Part shown: positions 7,746-15,274 of the stretch, piece by piece
Position numbering within the stretch: the first letter of the stretch is position 1
Layout: every line of letters begins with the position of its first letter
DNA from: a virus
Strand: one strand, 5' to 3'
Length of the DNA: 43,096 nucleotides
IMG/VR virus record: IMGVR_UViG_3300020000_000033
Location: 1-43,096 of that record
The notes under the pieces: model-generated
The model's input: the letters and a program-made list of their open reading frames with translations, nothing else
Told to the model about the DNA's origin: nothing
The model's database searches: none
Translations under genes and position numbers: made by a program

Positions 7746-8638
7746 TTCGCCACCGGAAACGGCATCTTGTCGTTCCACTGGAAATCAGACTGCTTGCCCT
7801 TCTTGTTCTCGCGAACCAGGTTCCAGGCGATGATCAGCAGGGCGGCCCGATTGACGTCATTGACGCGGCCAGACGACACCGCAGCGACACCGGCCAGTGT
7901 CGCTCCCATCTTGTTCAAGGGCAGGTAGCGGCCGCTGAAGTTGGAGTTTGCCATCGCCTTGCCGAACTCAGCAGCCGCGTGGATGTCGATGTCGGCAAGG
8001 TGATAGAGGCTTCCAGCGATGAAGCCGGCCGGCCATTTGTGGTGGGTGTAGATGGCACGAGCCAGTGGCACCATGGCCAGGATGTTGGGGTATTGTGTCT
8101 GGTAGAGGTGCAGTATCTCAGGCGGCGCAAACGTCGTGCGCAGCTTGACGGAGTCTGTTTTGTAGAGGTGCGCCCACCGCACCGCTGCCGCGACGATCGC
8201 CGAATTCGGCACCCCGGCAATGGCGAGAAGATCGGAACCATCGCGGTTCTTGCCCTGGTCCATCGCCGAGAAGAAGTCGTCGTCGATGCCGAACACGATA
8301 TGCGTCTGGAACGGCTTGCCGGAGGCTATGCCGGCGAGCAGACGGTTCTGTCCGTCGCGCAGCAGGCTGCGGTTGGAGAACTTGATGGTGTCGCCGGTGA
8401 GCCGCCATTCGCCAGCCGATATGTCGCGGGCGTACTGGCCGATCTTCTTCGGCTTCTCCGGCCGGTTGTCGATGTTGTATTTCTCATGCAGGTAGGTCGC
8501 CATCGCAGGCGTGATCCAGAACACGCGGCTGTTGTCCGGCGGGTTGGCGATGAAGCGGTCGACCGCCTCGAGCGCCTTCTTGTCGGATTCCGGCAAGCCG
8601 GATGGGAACGGTATTACGGTTGCAGTCGTCATGGTCAT
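7742..8638 (-). CDS. ParB/sulfiredoxin-like DGQ(H/N)R-type protein
   Basis: The 298-aa protein contains RDISAGEWRLTGDTIKFS (71-88) followed by LLRDGQNRLLAGIASG (92-107). This is the hallmark of a widespread phage/ParB-superfamily domain usually written DGQHR, here with Asn for His. Related folds occur in ParB-type CTPases and in DNA-modification proteins. The C-terminal two thirds is helical and unassigned. AAGGAGG precedes the ATG at 8638. It is not followed by a ParA gene, so plasmid partition is unlikely; a role with the nearby methyltransferase in DNA metabolism is a guess. Confidence 0.65.
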   Translation of the reverse strand: MTMTTATVIPFPSGLPESDKKALEAVDRFIANPPDNSRVFWITPAMATYLHEKYNIDNRPEKPKKIGQYARDISAGEWRLTGDTIKFSNRSLLRDGQNRLLAGIASGKPFQTHIVFGIDDDFFSAMDQGKNRDGSDLLAIAGVPNSAIVAAAVRWAHLYKTDSVKLRTTFAPPEILHLYQTQYPNILAMVPLARAIYTHHKWPAGFIAGSLYHLADIDIHAAAEFGKAMANSNFSGRYLPLNKMGATLAGVAAVSSGRVNDVNRAALLIIAWNLVRENKKGKQSDFQWNDKMPFPVAK

Positions 8639-8736
8639 GCGCCTCCTTGGCGCTCTGGTTTCGGAACCCTATCGACGCCCGGGCTCCGGTGGGGCGAGAC
8701 CCGCCCAGGCGACATGCCTGAGCGGGGATTGGTCAT
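8635..8736 (-). CDS. 33-aa micro-protein in the overlap chain
   Basis: ATG at 8736 overlaps the stop of the upstream coiled-coil gene (ATGA), and its own TGA overlaps the ATG of the ParB-like gene (ATGA). The basic, proline-rich peptide MTNPRSGMSPGRVSPHRSPG and on has no recognisable fold. Without it a 94-base gap would stand in an otherwise gapless operon, so it may serve to carry ribosomes to the next start. Coding status is uncertain. Confidence 0.4.
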   Translation of the reverse strand: MTNPRSGMSPGRVSPHRSPGVDRVPKPERQGGA

Positions 8737-8975
8737 CCCTTGCCTCCCAGCCGCTTGCGGATCGCGTCGAGCTGCTTGCCGAAGTCGGCCTGCAGCGCGT
8801 CGATGTCGCGGTGGATGCCCTTGATGGTGGAGGCGACGCCGACCATCTGCTCGGCCACCGAGCCGACGATCGCCGGGCGCTCGGTGGTGACGGTGTTGCT
8901 CTTGATCGCCGCCAGGTCGGCGTCGAGCCTTTGGGCGAGGCTGTCCTGCAAGGTCTTGGTGTCGTGTTCGGTCAT
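8733..8975 (-). CDS. Small coiled-coil protein
   Basis: The 80-aa protein starts MTEHDTKTLQDSLAQRL at 8975 behind AGGAG. It is helical throughout, with two amphipathic stretches (LAQRLDADLAAIKS and IDALQADFGKQLDAIRKRL) that should form a coiled coil. It lies directly after the SSB gene in the minus-strand replication cluster. Possible role as a replication or recombination accessory factor is inference from position only. Confidence 0.65.
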   Translation of the reverse strand: MTEHDTKTLQDSLAQRLDADLAAIKSNTVTTERPAIVGSVAEQMVGVASTIKGIHRDIDALQADFGKQLDAIRKRLGGKG

Positions 8976-9001
8976 GTTCAATTCTCCTGTTTGATTGGGG
9001 T

Positions 9002-9601
9002 TCAGCCGAACACGTCGACTTCGGCGTCCTTGCCGTCGTCCTCGATGTCGACGATCCACTTGTCGGGATCGAACGGCTGGCGTCCGCCCAACGGTTCGCC
9101 ATCGCGGAACTTCTGGAAGGCGCGGATGCCGAAGCTGACGCCGCGGCCACCCGATGGGTTCTCGTAGGTGTAGGCGTTGAGGATGCCCTTGCCCCAGCAG
9201 CCGGCGTAGATCTCTTCGCGCGACGCCTGGACGTGCTTGGAGCGATAGAACACCTGCGGCTGGGCGTCCTCCTGGGCGGTGGGCCGGATGAAGAATTTGC
9301 CCTTGCCCATGCCGCCCCACAGTTCGCCGCTCTGCTTGGAGTGGGCCTGTGGGCCGTCGCCTTCGAGGATCGGGCTCTTGATCAGGCCCTTGTCGAAGTC
9401 GCGCTGCCCCTTGTCGCCCCACTTCTGGGCGACCACCCTGCGAATGATGTCGAGGAAGAACGGCCGGTGCTTGTCGTCAAAGATCAGCGTGCAGCCGTAG
9501 TTGAACTTGACGCCATCCATCGAGCGCTTTTCGAAGAGGGAATCGCAGAAGGACAATTGCCCTTCCGGCGTCGCGAAAGTACCACTGTTAGCCTGTGCCA
9601 T
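9002..9601 (-). CDS. ssb: Single-stranded DNA-binding protein, Enc34/DUF2815 type
   Basis: The 199-aa product matches the phage Enc34-like SSB family (DUF2815): GTFATPEGQLSFCDSLF at the N-terminus, DGVKFNYGCTLIF, and the late block YAGCWGKGILNAYTYENP then GRGVSFGIRAFQKFRDGEP. These OB-fold proteins coat single-stranded DNA during replication and recombination. The acidic tail (DIEDDGKDAEVDVFG) fits the usual protein-interaction tip of an SSB. It is placed beside the DUF2800 nuclease, the arrangement common in phages with this replication module. Confidence 0.85.
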   Translation of the reverse strand: MAQANSGTFATPEGQLSFCDSLFEKRSMDGVKFNYGCTLIFDDKHRPFFLDIIRRVVAQKWGDKGQRDFDKGLIKSPILEGDGPQAHSKQSGELWGGMGKGKFFIRPTAQEDAQPQVFYRSKHVQASREEIYAGCWGKGILNAYTYENPSGGRGVSFGIRAFQKFRDGEPLGGRQPFDPDKWIVDIEDDGKDAEVDVFG

Positions 9602-9607
9602 AATCAG

Positions 9608-10858
9608 TTACTCCAGTTCTTCAATGAGGTCGGCGACCGTGGCTGCGGCCGTGCGACCCGTGTTGGTGGTGCGGATGAGATCGGTCCCTGTGACGGGCCG
9701 GATGATGAGGTCGCCGAGATGTTCCTCGACGGCTCTCTTGCCGATGGCTTTCTCAAGGCCAGCGGGTGATTTCAGCTTGCGGTCGAACAGGCTGTCATCG
9801 TCGAGCGGTATGCGTGACCTGATCCGCCCGACGATGTCGGCCTCGCCGATGCCGGCGAACTTTCGGTGGCCGATCTTGTCGACCAGGACGTGGTGGTCGA
9901 ACTTCGTGCCCTGCACCGCCATCTCGTGCGCCAGGGCGCGCCGCTCGCGGATCCAGCCTTCCAGCTGCTCGAACATGTCGAGGTCGTTCTCGACGGCCTC
10001 GACGGTGTTCTGCACGAAGGTGTTTGACTTATAAGTCAAGCCATCCTGGCCGGCGATCTCCAAGGCCCGCTTGCGCAGCGCCGGACAGCCGCCCGCCGCC
10101 GGGCAGAAGGTGCACTGCGTCTCGCCGGGCACCAGGAAGTCGTCGACCCACAGATCGAGCAGGATGCTGTTCTCGCGGGCAGCGGCGTAGGTCTTCAGCG
10201 CCTCCGCGGCTAAGGTTACCCGCGGGACAAGGTCGATCGTCCAGTCCATCAGGTCGGCGACGTGGATCAGCTCCGAGCGGATGACGCCGTCGCGGTGCGG
10301 CAGCCTGGGCTGCACAATGGTGGTCCTGACCTTGCGCACCGGCACACCGTTGAGATCGGTGTTGACCAGCACGCCCAGCGCGTAGAGCCGCTCCTGCGGA
10401 TTGCCCGGCGCCTCGACGACCTTGCCCTTGCCGGTCTTCAGGTCGACGATCTCCAGCACCTTCTCGAACGGATTGTGCAGGACGGCGTCGGCGGTGCCGC
10501 CGATGTCCATCGGCAGCGCCATGCTCTTGAGGTCGAACTGCTGCTCGACGGCGTGCAGATTGTAGCCCTGCTTCAGCCGCTCGCGGATGTAGTCGACATA
10601 GACCCAGGCGCAGTCGAGCATGTCCTGGTCGACGTAGAAGACGTGGCGCTCGGTCTCTAGTTCGAAGCCAGCTTCGATCGGTTCCCTCTTTAGGAGCTTT
10701 TCGCTGACCTCATGGCAGGCGGTGCCCCACGCCGCCGCCTTGTTCTCCGGCCGCGCCGGGACATCCTCGCCGATGGCGAGGTTGCCCGGGCACAACCAAT
10801 TACGCTCGGTCGAGGACGCCGACCACTGTGCGTGCTTGCGGTCCTTATGCTTTCGCAT
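9608..10858 (-). CDS. DUF2800 PD-(D/E)XK nuclease, Cas4/AddB-like
   Basis: The 416-aa protein has nuclease signatures GGTADAV (D124), EIVDLKTG (E136, D139, K141) and a following Gln (Q155 in NPQERLYALG), i.e. a PD-(D/E)XK active site. Cys23 together with C249, C252 and C258 (CTFCPAAGGC) has the spacing of Cas4/AddB-type Fe-S clusters. Such DUF2800 proteins are thought to process DNA ends in recombination. It is preceded by a small gene overlapping by 14 bases and followed by SSB, supporting a recombination/replication role. Confidence 0.85.
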   Translation of the reverse strand: MRKHKDRKHAQWSASSTERNWLCPGNLAIGEDVPARPENKAAAWGTACHEVSEKLLKREPIEAGFELETERHVFYVDQDMLDCAWVYVDYIRERLKQGYNLHAVEQQFDLKSMALPMDIGGTADAVLHNPFEKVLEIVDLKTGKGKVVEAPGNPQERLYALGVLVNTDLNGVPVRKVRTTIVQPRLPHRDGVIRSELIHVADLMDWTIDLVPRVTLAAEALKTYAAARENSILLDLWVDDFLVPGETQCTFCPAAGGCPALRKRALEIAGQDGLTYKSNTFVQNTVEAVENDLDMFEQLEGWIRERRALAHEMAVQGTKFDHHVLVDKIGHRKFAGIGEADIVGRIRSRIPLDDDSLFDRKLKSPAGLEKAIGKRAVEEHLGDLIIRPVTGTDLIRTTNTGRTAAATVADLIEELE

Positions 10859-11045
10859 CTCGTTCCTCCTGTGCGATCACAATGGCGTCGACCAGATTGT
10901 CGTAGGCGCGATCTATGGCGAGCCATCGAGGGTCGCCTTTATGGCGAGCCGGCACACGCTGCAGCGCGAGCAGCAGTGATTCACGAATGACTTGCAGATC
11001 GGCGGCAGAGATTCTTATTGTCCACAGCCCCCCGTGATCACGCAT
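10845..11045 (-). CDS. Small helical protein
   Basis: The 66-aa product (MRDHGGLWTIRISAADLQVI) is predicted to be largely helical with no known motif. Start at 11045 overlaps the upstream gene by eight bases and its stop overlaps the DUF2800 start by 14 bases, which supports it being real. It lies among recombination genes; I cannot assign a function. Confidence 0.55.
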   Translation of the reverse strand: MRDHGGLWTIRISAADLQVIRESLLLALQRVPARHKGDPRWLAIDRAYDNLVDAIVIAQEERDAKA

Positions 11046-11703
11046 AGTCGCGCTTCCGGTTGAACGGATTATCGTTGATCGCGGACTTGATGGCGCCGAT
11101 CGCCACCGGCAGCTTGTCTTCAGGCACGTCGGACGCCTTGCGGACGCCGTCGCCGAGGTTCTTCTGCAGCAGTTGCGAGATGTCGGAGAACCCGAACGAT
11201 GCGCCGTAGCGCTGGACGTATTCGGAGAAGGCGTCGAGCAGGTCCTGGCGGGTCGCAGCGCCATTCTCCGGCTGGGCGTGCGGCATGGGCTTGGGTTTAG
11301 CCTTCACCGGCTCCGGCTTGGCTTCTGGCGCGGCTTCTGCTTTGGCCTGCCCGTCTTCGTGTACAACTCCGGGTACAGGTAGAACCACGCCGGCCGCCTC
11401 CCCAGCGGTATCTCCAGCACGCTCCGCGGTCTTTTCCTTACGCGGTCGCCCCCGGCGTGGCTGTGCCGGCTCCTTGGCCTCCGTGGCGGGCTGCTCGGCT
11501 TCCGACGGCCCTTGTGACGCCTCCAGCGTAACATCCTGTATAGAGGTCGTTAGGACCGGGTTTAGGGCCTCCTTTTTGGGCCCAGCGGCCCTGTCCGGCT
11601 CGGGTGCTGCTTGCGGCTGAACCTGCTTGAACTGAAATGCGGCGAGCAGCGCGCGAAACTCTTCGGCGCTGTCGGCCTCAAGATGCACGGAAATTTTCGG
11701 CAT
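11038..11703 (-). CDS. AT-hook-containing protein, unknown
   Basis: The 221-aa protein has a short ordered N-terminus, a long disordered Ala/Pro/Glu/Lys-rich middle (about 30-150) carrying RRGRPRKEK near residue 83, a canonical AT-hook core (GRP flanked by basic residues), and a folded C-terminal domain (ATRQDLLDAFSEYVQRYG through INDNPFNRKRDYA). The hook suggests binding to the minor groove of AT-rich DNA; the GC-rich genome offers such a tract at 42264-42350. AGGAG precedes the ATG. It overlaps the helicase gene by 26 bases. Related phage proteins with the same C-terminal block are known but not characterised. Confidence 0.6.
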   Translation of the reverse strand: MPKISVHLEADSAEEFRALLAAFQFKQVQPQAAPEPDRAAGPKKEALNPVLTTSIQDVTLEASQGPSEAEQPATEAKEPAQPRRGRPRKEKTAERAGDTAGEAAGVVLPVPGVVHEDGQAKAEAAPEAKPEPVKAKPKPMPHAQPENGAATRQDLLDAFSEYVQRYGASFGFSDISQLLQKNLGDGVRKASDVPEDKLPVAIGAIKSAINDNPFNRKRDYA

Positions 11704-13045
11704 ATTTTTCTCCTAGGGTGTGGGCAATGGACCGGGATAGATCGACGAGGCGGTCCTGGATGAGTTCGTCGATGGAGTCGGCCATGGCAACGACCTTCAC
11801 AAGGCATTGCCTGGGCTGATTGAGATTGGTGATGCGGGCGCCCATCTGGGCCATCTGAGCCGGGGTAAAGACGGTTTCGGCGAACCACATCTCGGCCGAC
11901 GCCGACAGGTCGATGGCCTCGCCGCAGGCAGCTATCTGCGCGAGGAAGACGCGGCAGCTGCTCTGCTCGGTGAACCACTTCACTTGCACCGTGCGGTTCT
12001 CGCCGGTCACGGAGCCATCGACCAGCACTGGCTGGAACTTGGCGAGACCTTCCCGCAGCAACGTGCCGACGGCCTGGTGCCAGTAGGCGATGACCAGCTT
12101 CTCACCCTCGTAGGCCTCGAAATATTCTTTCGCGGCCCTGACCACCGCATGCGCCTTGAAGGCGCCGGTGACGCGGCGGACGGCGGCAAGGTGTCTTTCC
12201 GCCGCGGCCCAGTCGCCGCGCTGCAGGGCGCGCACCGTGGCGTCGTGGTCGATCGCCGCCTCGAGTTCGACCTGCTCGCGGGCGGTGGGCGTCATCGGCA
12301 TGGTGTCCCAGAAGGCAGGGCGGATGCCGACGTCGGACTGCCGCCGGCGGATGAACCTGCCCTTGATGCGGCGTTGCAGTTCGTCGAGGTTCTGGCCGCG
12401 CACCACCACGGTGATAAAGCGGCGGCCGACCTTGCGCTGCGCCAGCACGCAATAGCGCTGCCGGAACTTGCCGTAGGAGGTGACATCGGGGAAGCCGGGC
12501 GACGCCTCGAGAATCTCGGGGAACAGCGCCTTCAGCGTCATGTAGAGGTCGCTCGGATCATGCGACATCGGCGTGCCGGTGGCGCACCAGACGCGGTCGG
12601 CCTTGGCTACCAAGGCTTTGGTCTGGATCAGCTTGTCGCCGTAGGAGACGCCGAAGGCGCGCTGCGTGCGCGCCGCACCGGGGTTCTTGGCATAGTGCGA
12701 TTCATCGAGGATCAGCAGCTTGTAGCGCTTCGCCAGCACGCCGGCGTAGCGGGTGCCGACGGCGATCTGCGACCACGGGACAATGGCAGGCGTCCTGCCC
12801 CATTTGTCCCACTGCTTCCACTGGTGCTGCCACACGCCGACGCCGGCGACGGTGGTGATGACGAGGACGTCGTCGAGGCCGAGCTCGCCGGAAGCAACGA
12901 TCATCTGTGGGGTTTTGCCCACCCTTTGCTCGTCAAAAAGGAGAGCATGGGAGGCGGTCGATTTGAGGTATTCGACGCCGATGCGTTGGTGGGGAAAAAG
13001 CGTGAGCAAAGCGAAATCCAGAGCGAGAGCAAGCGAAGGAGCCAC
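11678..13045 (-). CDS. SNF2/DEAD-like DNA helicase
   Basis: The 455-aa protein has superfamily 2 motifs: a Q-type FPHQRIGVEYL (17-27), Walker A DEQRVGKT (38-45), DEAH-box variant DESH (114-117), motif III ATGTPMSHDP and a C-terminal helicase domain (GEKLVIAYWHQAVGTLLREGL, IAACGEAIDLSASAEMWFAE). It should be an ATP-dependent DNA translocase. The start is GTG two bases after the preceding stop, with CTCCTTAAGG upstream; there is no better ATG. Compact SNF2-like helicases of this size are common in phages with this replication set. The usual C-terminal arginine motif (RxxRxGQ) appears altered to QMGARITNLNQPRQ. Confidence 0.85.
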   Translation of the reverse strand: MAPSLALALDFALLTLFPHQRIGVEYLKSTASHALLFDEQRVGKTPQMIVASGELGLDDVLVITTVAGVGVWQHQWKQWDKWGRTPAIVPWSQIAVGTRYAGVLAKRYKLLILDESHYAKNPGAARTQRAFGVSYGDKLIQTKALVAKADRVWCATGTPMSHDPSDLYMTLKALFPEILEASPGFPDVTSYGKFRQRYCVLAQRKVGRRFITVVVRGQNLDELQRRIKGRFIRRRQSDVGIRPAFWDTMPMTPTAREQVELEAAIDHDATVRALQRGDWAAAERHLAAVRRVTGAFKAHAVVRAAKEYFEAYEGEKLVIAYWHQAVGTLLREGLAKFQPVLVDGSVTGENRTVQVKWFTEQSSCRVFLAQIAACGEAIDLSASAEMWFAETVFTPAQMAQMGARITNLNQPRQCLVKVVAMADSIDELIQDRLVDLSRSIAHTLGEKYAENFRAS

Positions 13046-13047
13046 CC

Positions 13048-13533
13048 TTAAGGAGCGTTTCCGTTACTGTCAATCGCTATTTCCCATAATACTCGGGCGA
13101 CCCCACCGGAACCGATCGCATCACGCATCGCAACCAAGCGCGGGTCCTTCGTCGATTCCGCCCACGACTTGCGCGGGGCTATCTCTTTCACGCGCCGCCA
13201 CCCTGCGGCGCGCAGCGATGCGCCGGTTTCGTCGGCCTGGGTGTAGGTAACGCAACGGCGGTACCCCATCGCCTTGCCGGCACGCCAGGCCGCTCCGTAA
13301 AGCATGCTGTTGGCGTTGGCTGTGCCGTCGGTGCAGGTGCGCGACACTTCCAGCGTAAAGCCGTCGTCGAAGGCCCGCGCCACCGGGCGCCCGCACATGA
13401 CGACACCGACGAGGCGGTCGCCGTCCTGCAGGCCGATGGAGAACTTGTGCCCGCGCGGAGCGGCATTGTGGCGGTGGTACGCGAAGACGAAACCACAGGC
13501 GGTACGGAACGTGACGGGCACCAAACGCAGCAT
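13048..13533 (-). CDS. XF1762 family GNAT-like protein
   Basis: The 161-aa product matches the XF1762 family of phage/prophage proteins: FRTACGFVFAYHRHNAAPRGHKF, VGVVMCGRPVAR, EVSRTCTDGTANANSMLYGAAWRAGKAMGYRRCVTYT and GASLRAAGWR. The order is that of a GNAT acyltransferase fold. Some phage GNAT-like proteins (Mom) modify DNA bases, so DNA hypermodification is possible, but for this family it is unproven. ATG at 13533 overlaps the RusA stop (TGATG). Family call is firm, function open. Confidence 0.8.
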   Translation of the reverse strand: MLRLVPVTFRTACGFVFAYHRHNAAPRGHKFSIGLQDGDRLVGVVMCGRPVARAFDDGFTLEVSRTCTDGTANANSMLYGAAWRAGKAMGYRRCVTYTQADETGASLRAAGWRRVKEIAPRKSWAESTKDPRLVAMRDAIGSGGVARVLWEIAIDSNGNAP

Positions 13534-13946
13534 CAATCGAAAATCGTATCGACCGTTATCGCCAGCTGCGGCGCCTCCGAATAGCGCTTGAAAACCACCA
13601 GTTCGACGATCTGGGCGTCGTCGTTCCAGACGACGAGATTGAGGGCGTCGAGCATCTTGGCGAAGTTGTCGAGGTCGGGGCGGCCTGTCGGCCGCAGCCG
13701 GCCCGCCACTGCGTCTTCACGCTTCTTCTTCGGCCATGACGCGGCGATCGGCAGCAGCACCTCGAGGGTAACAGCCACCGGCCCTCCGGCCGGTGGCTGC
13801 CCATTCATCGCCGCCTGGGCTGCCAGGGCCAGCTTTCCCTCGAAGTTCACGGTCCTGTCGGGGGTGAAGGCGTGACCTGTCTTGGTGAAGCGGACGCGGC
13901 CCTTGGCGAGGGGTCGCCCGGTGACGGTGAATTGCACGATCCGCAT
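13533..13946 (-). CDS. rusA: RusA family Holliday junction resolvase
   Basis: The 137-aa protein has RusA signatures: TVTGRPLAKGRVRFTK at the N-terminus and GRPDLDNFAKMLDALNLVVWNDDAQIVEL at 89-116. D91, D93 and D109/D110 with K97 match the catalytic set that cuts four-way junctions. It resolves branched DNA during replication or before packaging. It is the first gene after the lysis cassette and is preceded, only six bases from the ATG, by a perfect inverted repeat of the GGTAACGG motif, which may control the whole replication block downstream. Confidence 0.9.
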   Translation of the reverse strand: MRIVQFTVTGRPLAKGRVRFTKTGHAFTPDRTVNFEGKLALAAQAAMNGQPPAGGPVAVTLEVLLPIAASWPKKKREDAVAGRLRPTGRPDLDNFAKMLDALNLVVWNDDAQIVELVVFKRYSEAPQLAITVDTIFD

Positions 13947-13951
13947 GCGGC

Positions 13952-13975
13952 ACCGTTACCCGACAAGGTAACGGT
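13952..13975. promoter_or_regulatory. Dyad form of the GGTAACGG motif
   Basis: ACCGTTACC (13952-13960) and GGTAACGGT (13967-13975) are perfect inverted copies around a 6-base centre. They fill the 32-base gap between the lysis cassette and RusA. A symmetric arrangement suits a dimeric DNA-binding protein; it could also fold as an RNA hairpin. Confidence 0.6.
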
Positions 13976-13978
13976 ATG

Positions 13979-14365
13979 TCAACGACCGCCGTTCATCCAG
14001 GCGCTGCTGCCGCCCCACATGTCCTGCGGGTTGCGCTGCGGCATGTACCGGCCGTTGTTGCTGGCGGCCAAGGCGATCATATGCGCCAGCCCATCGCGGC
14101 CCGCTGTGGGCGCCGGTGCCGCCGGCGCCGCAGGAGCGGGCATCGGCACCCAGTTGCGGCCGATCGCCCCGGCGGGTGCACCGGCCGGCACCTCCCAGCG
14201 ACCGCCGGCCTGCGTCTGCTGCGGCGTCCACGCACCGCCGGTGGCGCCGCGCAGTTCCGCCGGTATCTGGTTGTTCACCAGCTTCGGCGCGGTGGTCATG
14301 GCGTTTGGCTGCTTGACCGACGCCGGCCGGTCCTGCGTATTGCTGTTTTTCGGGTGGCTGCCCAT
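13979..14365 (-). CDS. Pro/Ala-rich protein at end of lysis cassette
   Basis: The 128-aa product is low in predicted structure: polar N-terminus, then PMPAPAAPAAPAPTAGRDG and a Gly/Asn/Met-rich tail (NNGRYMPQRNPQDMWGGSSAW). No signal peptide, lipobox or membrane segment is visible, so it is not an obvious spanin. ATG at 14365 overlaps the preceding TGA (TGATG); a GTG at 14368 is possible. It is the last gene before the RusA dyad. Function unknown. Confidence 0.55.
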   Translation of the reverse strand: MGSHPKNSNTQDRPASVKQPNAMTTAPKLVNNQIPAELRGATGGAWTPQQTQAGGRWEVPAGAPAGAIGRNWVPMPAPAAPAAPAPTAGRDGLAHMIALAASNNGRYMPQRNPQDMWGGSSAWMNGGR

Positions 14366-14541
14366 CACTGGCTCCTTTTACACGATTCGATCAGCGCCAT
14401 CTCGCGCGCCGCCGTGCGTTCGGCGTTGCCGCTGGCCACGAAGTAGAACACCGCCATGGTGATGATCTGCAGGATCACGATGGCCAGCAGGGCGGGGTGC
14501 CCTCGCAACTCCCCAACCATGCCGACCACCTTGTCGATCAT
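14365..14541 (-). CDS. Small one-helix membrane protein, holin candidate
   Basis: The 58-aa protein (MIDKVVGMVGELRGHPALL) has one hydrophobic helix at about 18-38 (LLAIVILQIITMAVFYFVASG) and a charged C-terminal tail (NAERTAAREMALIESCKRSQ). It lies two genes downstream of the GH19 endolysin, with ATGA overlap to the DUF3309 protein, so a holin or antiholin role is likely by context. Similar proteins accompany DUF3309 genes in related phages. Topology and function are not shown by sequence alone. Confidence 0.65.
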   Translation of the reverse strand: MIDKVVGMVGELRGHPALLAIVILQIITMAVFYFVASGNAERTAAREMALIESCKRSQ

Positions 14542-14696
14542 ATCCGGCCCAGCAGGAACAGGACCAGGATGATCACCAGCACCAGCCCGATCAGCCCGCT
14601 GGGGCCGTAGCCCCAATTCTGGCTGTGTGGCCACGTCGGCACAGACCCGATCAGGATGACGATCAGCACGATGATCAGGATGGTGGTCAGTGTCAT
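14538..14696 (-). CDS. DUF3309-like small membrane protein
   Basis: A 52-aa protein that is easily missed because of its length. It has two hydrophobic helices, residues 3-18 (LTTILIIVLIVILIGS) and 34-49, joined by VPTWPHSQNWGYGPSG, which matches the DUF3309 signature PTWPxSxxWGYGPSG. Start ATG 14696 overlaps the endolysin stop and its TGA overlaps the next ATG, both as ATGA. Position between endolysin and a second membrane protein makes it a good holin-system candidate. Confidence 0.8.
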   Translation of the reverse strand: MTLTTILIIVLIVILIGSVPTWPHSQNWGYGPSGLIGLVLVIILVLFLLGRI

Positions 14697-15274
14697 ATCA
14701 TGTCTCCCTCGATGCTCTCTTCGAGCGCGGTCAGGAACTGGTCGTGATACGCCGCGATCTCTCCTGCGCAGTCGTGGCCGTTGATGATGGTGCGGGCTTC
14801 GACGGGATCGTCGGTGTAGTCGTTGAAGAACTGTCCCAGCTTAGCCCCGGTGAACCAGCCCTCCGCCATTCCTCTAAACATAACGCGCGCTGCGATGAGG
14901 CTGTCCAATGCCACGTCGGGGTGTGCGACAAGATCACGGTCGTCAATGAGTCCAAGGGCCGTTGATGCATTGCGGTAGTTCCCTTCCCAAGTGAGCTGTA
15001 CGTAGCCCCTGCCGATGTAGGGGTAGTAGTCCTTCTCCTTCAGGTAGCTGTCGCTACCGTACTCGGTGACCGGCCACATTCGCATGGCGGTCTCCTTGTA
15101 GGTCGTGGCCAGCATGTAGGCGAGCCAGCGGATATCCTTCATAGGCGTCCCGGTCTGCTGGTTCTCCCATAGCGCTAGAATGACGGATTGACCGTCGACC
15201 TGCTGCTGCGAGAGAGCGCCTTCGAACAGCACCCCCCTGACGTAGTCGAAGTAGGTATCGCGGTCGAACCTCAT
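14693..15274 (-). CDS. GH19 chitinase-like endolysin
   Basis: The 193-aa protein has the glycoside hydrolase 19 core: ATTYKETAMRMWPVTEYG (57-73, with E61 as likely general acid) and YYPYIGRGYVQLTWEGNYR (83-101), then a helical tail (FRGMAEGWFTGAKLGQFFNDYTD). Phage GH19 proteins cleave peptidoglycan for host lysis. No signal peptide or SAR helix is visible, so export should depend on a holin. ATG at 15274 overlaps the stop of a 28-aa membrane peptide (ATGA); an in-frame GTG at 15292 would add six residues. Confidence 0.85.
   Translation of the reverse strand: MRFDRDTYFDYVRGVLFEGALSQQQVDGQSVILALWENQQTGTPMKDIRWLAYMLATTYKETAMRMWPVTEYGSDSYLKEKDYYPYIGRGYVQLTWEGNYRNASTALGLIDDRDLVAHPDVALDSLIAARVMFRGMAEGWFTGAKLGQFFNDYTDDPVEARTIINGHDCAGEIAAYHDQFLTALEESIEGDMI

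Noticed and set aside
7742-8638. ParB partition protein implying a phage-plasmid
   Set aside because: Only the DGQ(H/N)R-type region is similar; there is no HTH of ParB type, no ParA neighbour and no parS-like array seen.
11807-13051. 414-aa plus-strand frame opposite the helicase
   Set aside because: It is the antisense shadow of a gene with clear SF2 helicase motifs; product has no recognisable domain.
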